From: Betaproteobacteria bacterium
GTDB lineage: Bacteria > Pseudomonadota > Gammaproteobacteria > Burkholderiales > Usitatibacteraceae
Reading direction: 5' to 3'
DNA length: 64,000 nt
Assembly (NCBI GenBank): GCA_016711875.1
Contig: JADJSD010000001.1
Location: 1,302,001-1,366,000 of the forward strand
Under the pieces are notes generated by a model. It was given only the letters and a program-made list of their open reading frames with translations. It was not told the origin of the DNA and ran no database searches. Position 1 is the first letter of the stretch, and each line of letters begins with the position of its first letter. Shown here piece after piece: positions 52,165 to 59,793 of the stretch. Both the position numbers and the translations under genes were made by a program.

Positions 52165-52686
52165 TTGAAGCACATACCCCTAACCTTGAAGCCTACTGTC
52201 GCCTCTCGTGCCGATGTCGGCGCGCAGCTTAGCAAGCCCGGCGACGCCGTGCTCATCACGCGAGGGCAACCGCGCTGGTTGATTCTTAGATGTCCTTGCG
52301 GCTGTGGCGAGGACATACCCATCAACCTCGATCAGCGCGCCGGCAAGGCATGGCGCTACTACGAAGGCGGTCCGCGCGGGGCGACGGTCTTCCCATCGGT
52401 TTGGCGAGATTCCGGCTGCGAAAGCCACTTCATCATTTGGGGCGGCCGCATCCTATTGTTCGATGCCTACGGTGATGACGAGACACTGCAATACCCGAGC
52501 CTCGGCGATCTCGTGCATAGGGTACTTGCGTCATGGCCGGCGGGCGCGTTGATTTCGTACGTCGACGTCGCCGACAAGATGGGCGAGATCCCGTGGGACG
52601 TCCTTGAGGCATGCCGCGTGCTCACTCGGCATGGCGCTCTGACCGAAGGAACGGGTCGACAGCGAACGATGTTTCGGCGCCGATAG
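52165..52686 (+). CDS. DUF6527 family, predicted metal-binding protein
   Basis: A 173-residue protein with a Cys cluster C-P-C-G-C (Cys43, 45, 47), Cys85 and His88, a likely zinc site, matching DUF6527 proteins that recur in multiubiquitin/E2/E1 operons. Its last third (T-L-Q-Y-P-S-L-G-D-L-V-H-R-V-L) may be a separate helical part. It starts at the TTG at 52165, 4 bp after the kinase stop; no ATG alternative exists near the start. Exact role unknown. The following gap 52687-52870 shows nothing clear. Confidence 0.72.
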   Translation: MKHIPLTLKPTVASRADVGAQLSKPGDAVLITRGQPRWLILRCPCGCGEDIPINLDQRAGKAWRYYEGGPRGATVFPSVWRDSGCESHFIIWGGRILLFDAYGDDETLQYPSLGDLVHRVLASWPAGALISYVDVADKMGEIPWDVLEACRVLTRHGALTEGTGRQRTMFRRR

Positions 52687-52870
52687 GACCCTCGTTCGGC
52701 ACCAGCCGTCGTTCTGTTGTACGTGGCCGATCATCCGACATCAGTTTGAAGCTGGCGCTAGCACCATGAGAATGTCCATTGGTTCTGGCCGGGAGCGGAC
52801 ACAAGCCGGAGCCATTGCACCTTACAGCCAAGGTTCAGCAAGTGAGGGCAGCCGCAGGCTGAGGACGCAC

Positions 52871-52906
52871 TCAAAAAGAAAAGGGCCAACCCATCCGTTG
52901 GCCCTT
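52871..52906 (-). terminator. Rho-independent terminator of the ribonucleotide reductase gene
   Basis: On the minus strand a perfect 10-bp stem (AAGGGCCAAC with GTTGGCCCTT, 6-base loop; 52881-52906) is followed by TTCTTTTTGA. It lies 41 bp after the nrdJ stop and also separates it from the convergent Ubl operon. Confidence 0.88.
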
Positions 52907-52946
52907 CTCGCCTCGGCTTCGGCAATTCAAATAGCGCGTAGAAGAG

Positions 52947-55900
52947 CTACCCGCAAGTCCCCACCCACCCGCAAGCACTGCAGAAATCGCAGCCATCCTT
53001 GCGAATCACCGTCATGTTCCCGCACTCCCCGCATTTGGTGCCCTTCATCAGCGCCGGCTCGTCCTTCCCGCGCGGTGACTCCAGGATCCCCATCTCCTGC
53101 TTCGGGTAGCCCTTCTCGTCCAGCACGCCGAGCATGTTGTAGCGGTGGATTACCAGGCGCGCGAGGTACGCGACGGTCGACGGCCAGTTCTGCTGCCGAC
53201 GCTCGCCGGGGACGAAAGCCATGAAGTCACCCAGCGGCTCCGAATAATCGAGCAGTTTCCGCAACTTCATTCCGATCCAAGCCGGGTCCATCACGCGCAT
53301 GTCGAGCGAGAGCAGCTTCGCGAGTCCGTCGAGCGCGCGCGGGTAGTGCCCCGAGAGCCACATCGAATAGGGCCGCGTGCCGCCATCGGGCATGTGCATT
53401 TCCTTGAGGCCCACCACGAACTCCTCGCCGGAGGCCGGGTTCGCGATGTCCACCGTCCACGCGAGCGTGCCGTCGGTGCCGGTGCGCGGCTCCTCCAGGC
53501 TGAACATCGCGTCGAGCAGGGGGGATTCGCCCGGGTCGTCGAAAGCCTTCAGCGTTTCGCAGCGCAGGCGCACCACCTGGCCCAGCGCGGAGACCATGCT
53601 CGGCACGCGGCGCTTCTCGCCGTGCGGCGGCATGCGCATGTCGAAGCCGTCGTCACCCACCGTGAGGGCGAGGGCATCCAGCTTCATCTTGAGCCACGCG
53701 CGGTCGTTGGCGCGCATGTCCATCGAGAGCGTCTTCGCCACGGCGCCCAGGCCGCGCGGCTGCTCGGCGCCGTTCACCCACACCTCGAACGGGAAGGCGC
53801 GGTGCGCCTCGCCTTCGACGTGCCCGATGAAGAGCGCGAATTTGCCCACGGGCGAATCCACCATGTACGTCCACGCCGGGTTGCCCTCGGGCAGCTCGGG
53901 GCGGCCGGGCCAACGCAGGGACGCGAGCACCGGCTCCGGCAGCGACTTGATCGCCAGGCGCCGGTTCATCGCGTCGGCGGGCGTGATCACGGGCTTGGCC
54001 GGCTCGACGGGCTTCGCGGGCTCCGTGGAGAGCACCGAGCCCAGCACGCTGTTGGGGCGATAGGTGGCCAGGCCCTTCAGGCCCGCCTTCCACGCGGAAA
54101 GGTACAGCCCCTCGAACTCGGCGTAGGGGTAGTCCTCGGGCACGTTCACCGTCTTGGAGATGCTCGTGTCCACGAACGGCGCCACCGCGGCCACCATGGC
54201 CTTGTGCGCCTCGGCGCTGATCTCGAGCGCCGTCACGAACCACGGCGGCAGCTTCGCGTTCTCGCCATTGATGAACTTGTAGAGGCGGAAGGCGTGGTCC
54301 TCGACGCGGAACTCCTTGTGCGTGCCGTCGGCCATGCGCTTCTTGCGCGTGTACGTCCACGAGAACGGCGGCTCGATGCCGTTGGAGGCGTTGTCCGCGA
54401 AGGCGAGCGAGATGGTGCCCGTGGGCGCGATGGACAGCAGGTGCGAATTGCGGATGCCGTGCTTGCGCACCTTGTCCTTCACTTCCTGCGGCAGGCGCGA
54501 GGCGAAGTTGCCGCCGGAAAGGTACAGGTCCGCATTGAAGAGCGGGAAGGCGCCGCGTTCCGAGGCGAGCTCCACGCTGGCCAGGTACGAGTGGTCGCGC
54601 AGGTATTCGCTGATCTTGGAGCCCATGGCGCGGGCTTCTTCCGTGTCGTACGCCAGGCGCAGCATGAGGAGGGCATCGCCCAGCCCCGTGAAGCCCAAGC
54701 CCACGCGGCGCTTGCTGGCGGCCTCGGCGCGTTGCTGCGGCAGGGGCCACGGCGTCACGTCCAGCACGTTGTCCAGCATGCGGATCGAGACGTCGATCAC
54801 CTTGCCGAAGCCTTCGAAATCGAACGTGCAGTCTTCCGCGAAGGGCTGCTTCACGAAGCGCGCCACGTCGATGGAGCCCAGGCAGCAGCAGCCGTAGGGC
54901 GGCAGGGGCTGCTCAGCGCAGTTGTGGACGTAGAGCCCGTTCGCGTCGAACGCATGCACGTCGGAAACGGTGACGTCGTACACCGCCTCGACGCCATCGG
55001 CCTCGAGGGATTCCACCGTCGCGAAGAAGCGCTCGCGGTTCAGCTCGCGCTTGTAGCTCGCGAGGGCCACTTCGAGCCGCTCGGATTTGTCTTCGTCCGC
55101 GAAGCCCACCACTTCCGAGAATCGCGCGAGGTTTTCGCCGGCGATGATGAGTTCATGACACGCCTGCGTGGGATACAGGCGATGGCCACCGCGCCCGTCG
55201 GGAAGGGAACGCTCGCCAGCCGGGCGGCGTTCCGTGTAGATCTTCGCCGCGATGCCCAGGCGACCGAGCATGCGCTGCACGGCGCGCAGCGTGTCCAGGT
55301 TCACCTGCGTGAGGCGCACCGAGACGCCTTTGTCGAGCGTGCCTTGCACCGAGCCGTCCGCATCAAACAGCCCGCGCAGGAAGCCGCGCGAGAAATCGGA
55401 CGAGGCGCACTCCATCGTCGGCGTGATCGCCTTGGCGCCCGGACGCATGCCCACTTCGGTCGCCAGGTCGCGGATGGCGGCGAGCTTCAGGCGGAAATGG
55501 CCGGGCTGCCCCGCCACTTCGTGCCAGCCGCGGAAGTCGGCGCGGTGGGGAAGCTCGCGCGTGGCTTCGAGGGCGGCCTGCATCATCGACGACACGCCCA
55601 CGGACATCACGTTGCCGCCGTTGGCTTCCCGGCGCATGTCCGGATCCCATGCGCCCAGGAGGGCCTCGTCGTCCTTCAGGTGGCCGTCGCCCAGCAGCAG
55701 GCCGAGCAGGTAACCCTCGGCGGAACCGTAGGCGCCTTCCCAGCGCACGAAGGTGCGATGGTCGTTGAGCGCGACGCGGTCGCCCGGCTGAAGTTCGCCG
55801 GCCTTCACCCATTCCGTTTCGGCGATGTTGCGCGTGGCGTGCCACACGCGGCGCACGGGGTGGTCCGCGGTGAGTCGAACCGCGTGGCCTTCACGCGTGC

Positions 55901-56948
55901 GAAGCGCCAGCACCGGCTTCACGCCCGTGGCGAAGAAGCCGGCGGATTCGGTCGGGTACGTCTTGCCGTCCACGACGGCCTCGAACGGCGTGTCGATCAG
56001 GTCCGCCACCTGGCGCGGGCCTTCGCCCGTCATGACCCACGTGTCGGCCGTGACGCACGGATTCGTCGCCTCGATGGACTCGCAGTAATAAAGGTTGTTG
56101 TCGCGGTTGATGCGGTCCAGAAACAGGATGCCCGGCTCGGCATGGTCGTACGTCGAGCGCATCACCTGGTCCCACAGGTCCTGGGCGCGCACCTTGCGGT
56201 ACACCCACAGGCCGTCGCCACGCTGGTACGCACCCGCGTCCTTCACCTCCTGCGAGGGGGCCGCGCGGTGGACCAGCTCCACGTCGCCGTTGGATTCCAC
56301 GGCGCGCATGAACGCGTCCGTCACGCCGACGGAGATGTTGAAGTTGGTGAGGTCGCCCTTGTCCTTGGCGTGGATGAAGCGCTCGATGTCCGGGTGGTCG
56401 CAGCGGAGGACCCCCATCTGCGCGCCGCGGCGGGCGCCGGCGGATTCGACGGTCTCGCAGGACTGGTCGAACACGCGCATATAAGAGACGGGGCCGCTCG
56501 CGCGCGAATTGGTGCCCTTCACCCACGCGCCTTCGGGGCGGATGGAGCTGAAGTCGTAGCCCACGCCGCCACCGCGGCGCATGGTCTCCGCGGCTTCCGC
56601 GAGCGCGGTGTAGATGCCGGGGCGGCCGTCGTTCAGCTCGGTGATCGAATCACCGACGGGCTGCACGAAGCAGTTGATGAGGGTGGCGGTAAGGCTCGTG
56701 CCGGCGGCGCTGTTGATGCGGCCGGCCGGGATGAAGCCGTTTTCCTGCGCCTCGAGGAATTTCGCTTCCCAGTGGGTGCGGCGGTCCTCGGCCTCGTTCT
56801 GCGCCAGGGCCTTGGCGACCCGCAGGCGCACCTCGCGAATGGATTTTTCCCCGTCCTTGGCGTACTTCTCGATGAGAACTTCGGTGCTGATTTCCTGGGC
56901 GGGGAGCTTGGAAATATCGGTTGCTTCGCGGGACTTGGCCACGCTCAT
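52947..56948 (-). CDS. nrdJ: Class II (B12-dependent) ribonucleotide reductase with intein
   Basis: A 1333-residue precursor; without the 379-residue intein the enzyme is 954 residues. Cys93 (I-N-C-F-V) and a later Cys form the reducible pair, and the catalytic N-P-C-A-E motif carries the thiyl Cys and Glu, with the intein inserted directly before that Cys. The C-terminal third has two TSCPD-like repeats (each with a late D-M-R-x-x-D-x-A-W segment) and a Cys-rich zinc-type end. It converts ribonucleotides to deoxyribonucleotides using adenosylcobalamin. No small NrdB-like subunit gene is present. NrdR boxes and a terminator flank it. Confidence 0.93.
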   Translation of the reverse strand: MSVAKSREATDISKLPAQEISTEVLIEKYAKDGEKSIREVRLRVAKALAQNEAEDRRTHWEAKFLEAQENGFIPAGRINSAAGTSLTATLINCFVQPVGDSITELNDGRPGIYTALAEAAETMRRGGGVGYDFSSIRPEGAWVKGTNSRASGPVSYMRVFDQSCETVESAGARRGAQMGVLRCDHPDIERFIHAKDKGDLTNFNISVGVTDAFMRAVESNGDVELVHRAAPSQEVKDAGAYQRGDGLWVYRKVRAQDLWDQVMRSTYDHAEPGILFLDRINRDNNLYYCESIEATNPCVTADTWVMTGEGPRQVADLIDTPFEAVVDGKTYPTESAGFFATGVKPVLALRTREGHAVRLTADHPVRRVWHATRNIAETEWVKAGELQPGDRVALNDHRTFVRWEGAYGSAEGYLLGLLLGDGHLKDDEALLGAWDPDMRREANGGNVMSVGVSSMMQAALEATRELPHRADFRGWHEVAGQPGHFRLKLAAIRDLATEVGMRPGAKAITPTMECASSDFSRGFLRGLFDADGSVQGTLDKGVSVRLTQVNLDTLRAVQRMLGRLGIAAKIYTERRPAGERSLPDGRGGHRLYPTQACHELIIAGENLARFSEVVGFADEDKSERLEVALASYKRELNRERFFATVESLEADGVEAVYDVTVSDVHAFDANGLYVHNCAEQPLPPYGCCCLGSIDVARFVKQPFAEDCTFDFEGFGKVIDVSIRMLDNVLDVTPWPLPQQRAEAASKRRVGLGFTGLGDALLMLRLAYDTEEARAMGSKISEYLRDHSYLASVELASERGAFPLFNADLYLSGGNFASRLPQEVKDKVRKHGIRNSHLLSIAPTGTISLAFADNASNGIEPPFSWTYTRKKRMADGTHKEFRVEDHAFRLYKFINGENAKLPPWFVTALEISAEAHKAMVAAVAPFVDTSISKTVNVPEDYPYAEFEGLYLSAWKAGLKGLATYRPNSVLGSVLSTEPAKPVEPAKPVITPADAMNRRLAIKSLPEPVLASLRWPGRPELPEGNPAWTYMVDSPVGKFALFIGHVEGEAHRAFPFEVWVNGAEQPRGLGAVAKTLSMDMRANDRAWLKMKLDALALTVGDDGFDMRMPPHGEKRRVPSMVSALGQVVRLRCETLKAFDDPGESPLLDAMFSLEEPRTGTDGTLAWTVDIANPASGEEFVVGLKEMHMPDGGTRPYSMWLSGHYPRALDGLAKLLSLDMRVMDPAWIGMKLRKLLDYSEPLGDFMAFVPGERRQQNWPSTVAYLARLVIHRYNMLGVLDEKGYPKQEMGILESPRGKDEPALMKGTKCGECGNMTVIRKDGCDFCSACGWVGTCG
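54921..56057 (-). mobile_element. LAGLIDADG homing-endonuclease intein in nrdJ
   Basis: A 379-residue in-frame insert beginning with Cys1 (C-V-T-A-D-T-W-V-M-T, block A) and ending H-N before a Cys extein residue. Block B T-A-D-H-P is at 63-67, endonuclease motifs L-L-G-L-L-L-G-D-G and L-R-G-L-F-D-A-D-G are near 117-125 and 227-235, and block F is V-Y-D-V-T-V-S-D-V-H. The splice junctions are N-P/C and H-N/C. All residues for class 1 splicing are in place. Inserted at the most conserved site of the enzyme, just before its active-site Cys. Confidence 0.93.
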
Positions 56949-57055
56949 GGAGGTATCCCCCTCGACTTGCTGATTTATAGTGAATCGCCGGCCTTCTTGG
57001 GGCCAGGCGGACTGACGATTCTCCGCACCACCCCCCCGTCAGCCTTGATCTACGT

Positions 57056-57103
57056 CAACTAGATCGTGTGCTACGGGTTTGTGAAAGCCACTACATCTTG
57101 TGG
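57056..57103 (-). promoter_or_regulatory. Two NrdR boxes upstream of nrdJ
   Basis: Two 16-base sites, 57056-57071 and 57088-57103, share 12 of 16 positions and lie 32 bp centre to centre, three helical turns. This matches paired NrdR boxes that repress ribonucleotide reductase genes when dATP is high. They sit ~110-155 bp upstream of the nrdJ start; the msrA start is at a similar distance on the other side. Confidence 0.75.
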
Positions 57104-57177
57104 CTTTACGCTGTAATGTTCAAGCACTTTCTGAAGTCCGGGGGCCTAACCCCCGGAATCGCGAAAGGAAGTTGAAA

Positions 57178-57222
57178 ATGGACCGACTTACCCCCCTGAT
57201 TCCCACACTTCTGGAGTGCTGA
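57178..57222 (+). CDS. 14-codon upstream ORF coupled to msrA
   Basis: ATG at 57178 follows AAAGGAAG at a good distance. It encodes M-D-R-L-T-P-L-I-P-T-L-L-E-C and its stop overlaps the msrA ATG (TGATG). A perfect 8-bp stem (57137-57157) lies upstream. The penultimate codon is Cys, as is msrA function related to sulfur amino acids; a control role is only a guess. Confidence 0.45.
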   Translation: MDRLTPLIPTLLEC

Positions 57223-57761
57223 TGACCCCCCAAGTCGCCACCCTGGCCGGCGGATGCTTCTGGTGCCTCGAGGCCGTTTTCGACCTTCTGCAGGGTGTGC
57301 AGAGCGTCGAAAGCGGCTACATGGGCGGAAAGACTGCCCACCCGACCTATGGGGACGTGTGTTCCGGGGAAACGGGGCATGCCGAGGTGGTGCAGGTCAC
57401 GTTCGATCCGGCGGTGGTGTCCTTCCGCGACCTGCTCTCGGTGTTCTTCACGATACACGATCCGACGACATTGAACCGGCAAGGCAACGATGTCGGGACG
57501 CAGTATCGCTCCGCGATCTTTTTCCACTCGGCGGAGCAGGAGAAGGAGGCTCGCGAGGTGGTGGCGAACCTGGCGGCGCAGAAGCTGTGGGCTTCACCGA
57601 TCGTGACGGAGATCGTTCCGGCGGAGACTTTCTATATCGCCGAGGACGAGCACCAGGAATACTTCGCGCGGATCGGGGGGCGGAACCCTTATTGCACGTT
57701 CGTGGTGGAGCCGAAGGTGGCGAAGGCTCGGAAGCACTTTCTCGATCGTCTCAAGAAGTGA
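57222..57761 (+). CDS. msrA: Peptide-methionine (S)-S-oxide reductase MsrA
   Basis: A 179-residue MsrA with the catalytic loop G-G-C-F-W-C near residues 10-15 (Cys12 nucleophile; the Cys15 position is usually Gly or another residue), then G-Y-M-G-G, H-A-E-V-V and the conserved Y-R-S-A-I-F and P-A-E-x-F-Y-x-A-E-x-x-H-Q-x-Y. It repairs oxidised methionine in the cytoplasm. The start at 57222 is chosen over the GTG two codons earlier because of coupling to the short upstream ORF. Confidence 0.92.
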   Translation: MTPQVATLAGGCFWCLEAVFDLLQGVQSVESGYMGGKTAHPTYGDVCSGETGHAEVVQVTFDPAVVSFRDLLSVFFTIHDPTTLNRQGNDVGTQYRSAIFFHSAEQEKEAREVVANLAAQKLWASPIVTEIVPAETFYIAEDEHQEYFARIGGRNPYCTFVVEPKVAKARKHFLDRLKK

Positions 57762-57790
57762 GCGGTGGGGAGTGATGCGGACGCGCTTCT

Positions 57791-57975
57791 TTGGAACGCC
57801 GATGAACGCCGATAGACGCCCGCCGATGAACGCCGATAAGGCAATGCCGGGCGAGTTGTACGATTCACATTCGGGGTTCGCCAACCAATCGACTACCGAC
57901 CGACCCTACCAAGCGCAATCACAATTTCATCGGCGTTCATCGGCGGGCGTCTATCGGCGTTCATCGGCGTTCCAA
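57791..57975. repeat. Perfect 47-bp inverted repeat with GCCGATGAAC units
   Basis: 57791-57837 is exactly the reverse complement of 57929-57975, with a 91-base centre. Each arm is built of tandem GAACGCCGAT-type units. It lies in the gap between msrA and the TRAP operon, where no gene is supported. Palindromic units of this type are widespread intergenic repeats in proteobacteria. Confidence 0.85.
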
Positions 57976-58007
57976 GGATTTTCACCCCACCGTAGCCCCG
58001 CTGCTTC

Positions 58008-59294
58008 CTACTTCGCCCCGAGCACCCCCGGCAGCCAAAGCGAGAAAGCCGGCACGTAGGTGACCGCAAGCAATGCAGCAAGAAGCGCGGCATAGAACGG
58101 CAGGATCGTCTTCATCACCTCCCCCACCGAAATCCCCCCGATCGCACACCCCACGAACTGCGTCGTCCCCACCGGCGGCGTGTTGAGCCCCAGCGCGCAG
58201 TTGAGCAGCATCACCATCCCGAACTGCACCGGGTCCATCCCGTACGTCACTGCGATCGGCAGGAAGATCGGCGTGCAGATGAGGATCGTGCTCGCCATGT
58301 CCATGAACGTGCCGAGCAGGAACAGGATCAGGTTGATCAGGAAGAAGATCACCAGCGGGTTCGTCGACACCGCCGCCAGCGCCCCGCCCGCCAGGTCCGC
58401 CACCTGGTAGAGCGCGATGAGGAACTGGAACATCGTCGAGACACCGATGAGCAGCAGTACCACGCCCGTCGTCTTCACGGCCCGCGCCGCCGCCTTCAGG
58501 AACTTCTCCCACGTGAGCGAGCGATAGACGAAGACGGTGAGCAGCAGCGAATACACCACCGCCACCGCCGCCGATTCCGTCGCCGTGAAGATGCCCGTGA
58601 GGATGCCCACGAGGATGATCGCCACTACCGCCAGCCCCGGCAGCGCGGCGGCGAAGGTGAGCCCGATCGTGGCCCAGCCGGCGAAGACCCCCGCCGGATA
58701 GCCGCGCTTCACGGCCACGAGGTATGCGGCCGCGAGCATGCACACCGTGAGCACCAGCGCCGGCAGGATGCCCGCCGCGATGAGCGCGCCGATCGACACC
58801 TTTCCGCCCGCGGCGAGCGAATAGATGATCATGTTGTGGCTGGTGGGCATCAGCGCGCCGACGAGCGAGGCGTGCGTCGTCACGTTGACCGCGTAGTCGA
58901 CGTGGTAGCCCTCCTTCTTCATCATCGGGATCATCACCGAGCCCATGGCGGAGACGTCCGCCACGGGCGATCCGGAGACGCCCCCGAAGAGCGTGCAGGC
59001 GAATACGTTCGACATGCCGAGGCCGCCCCGGATATGACCCACGGCGCTCCGGGCGAAGTTCACGATCCGCTCCGCGATCCCCCCGTGCAGCATCAGCTCG
59101 CCGCTGAACACGAAGAACGGGATCGCGAGGAACGAGAACACGTTCATCCCGGACATCATCTGCTGGAAGAGCATCGCGACAGGCATGCCCTCCCACAGGA
59201 TCGCGCTTACCGCCGAGAGCCCGATGGCGAAGGCGACCGGCACCCCGAGCAGCAGCAGGAGGAGGAAGGTGACGCACAGGATCGTCAGTGCCAT
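58008..59294 (-). CDS. dctM: TRAP transporter large permease, hexuronate operon
   Basis: A 428-residue DctM-family protein with about twelve TM segments, starting M-A-L-T-I-L and including G-V-P-V-A-F-A-I-G near residue 20 and S-G-S-P-V-A-D near 110. The start ATG at 59294 lies within the dctQ end (10-bp overlap). It is the last gene of the five-gene operon. Together with the dctPQ subunits it forms a Na+-coupled sugar-acid importer. Confidence 0.9.
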   Translation of the reverse strand: MALTILCVTFLLLLLLGVPVAFAIGLSAVSAILWEGMPVAMLFQQMMSGMNVFSFLAIPFFVFSGELMLHGGIAERIVNFARSAVGHIRGGLGMSNVFACTLFGGVSGSPVADVSAMGSVMIPMMKKEGYHVDYAVNVTTHASLVGALMPTSHNMIIYSLAAGGKVSIGALIAAGILPALVLTVCMLAAAYLVAVKRGYPAGVFAGWATIGLTFAAALPGLAVVAIILVGILTGIFTATESAAVAVVYSLLLTVFVYRSLTWEKFLKAAARAVKTTGVVLLLIGVSTMFQFLIALYQVADLAGGALAAVSTNPLVIFFLINLILFLLGTFMDMASTILICTPIFLPIAVTYGMDPVQFGMVMLLNCALGLNTPPVGTTQFVGCAIGGISVGEVMKTILPFYAALLAALLAVTYVPAFSLWLPGVLGAK

Positions 59295-59791
59295 GCGCGT
59301 TCCACCGAGGCCCGGCGCACGAGCGCGATCGCGTGTTCCACCGAGAAAAGGACGATCAGCAACCCCGAGATCACGAGCGGCACGTACCGCACCGACTCGG
59401 GCAGGTCGATGTTGGCAAGCTTGTACGACATGACCGATTCGCCCAGCACCGCGCCGTTCCACGCCATGAGCGCGCCGAACGTGCCCACGCACACGTGGAT
59501 CGCGATGCCCAGGCGCCGCTGCCACTCGGCCGAGGCCAGCACGAGGAGCGAATCCATCCCCAGGTGCCCCGCGTCGCGCACGCCCACGGCCGCGCCGATG
59601 AGGGTCACGTAGAGGATGAGCACGAGGGCGAGGTTTTCCGTCCACGTCGGGCTGTCGTTCATCACGTAGCGCCCGAACACCTGGAATGCCACCACCGCGA
59701 CGATGGCCGCGAGCCCCGCCACGCACGCGTAGAGCGCGTAGCGGGAGAGGGCCGCGTTGAAGCGGCCGAGGGCGGTGGGGTGCTTGGACAC
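59285..59791 (-). CDS. dctQ: TRAP transporter small permease, hexuronate operon
   Basis: A 168-residue four-TM DctQ-family protein (V-F-G-R-Y-V-M-N-D-S-P-T-W-T-E, then G-H-L-G-M-D-S-L). Starts at the GTG at 59791, 2 bp after the dctP stop, and overlaps dctM. An upstream start would run into dctP coding. It links the receptor and the large permease. Confidence 0.88.
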   Translation of the reverse strand: MSKHPTALGRFNAALSRYALYACVAGLAAIVAVVAFQVFGRYVMNDSPTWTENLALVLILYVTLIGAAVGVRDAGHLGMDSLLVLASAEWQRRLGIAIHVCVGTFGALMAWNGAVLGESVMSYKLANIDLPESVRYVPLVISGLLIVLFSVEHAIALVRRASVERAWH

Positions 59792-59793
59792 GC

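Noticed and set aside
47619..52686. CBASS system behind the CapW-like regulator
   Set aside because: No cyclic-oligonucleotide synthase (CD-NTase) or CBASS effector is encoded; the genes are Ubl, E2, JAB-E1, kinase-like and DUF6527.
53145..57062. A 1305-codon open frame opposite nrdJ
   Set aside because: It mirrors the reductase gene, has no recognisable motifs, and is His/Arg/Ala-rich as expected from the antisense of GC-rich coding DNA.
56949..57221. Cobalamin riboswitch before the B12-dependent reductase
   Set aside because: No B12-box-like sequence or the expected ~200-nt multi-stem layout is visible; NrdR boxes explain the region better.
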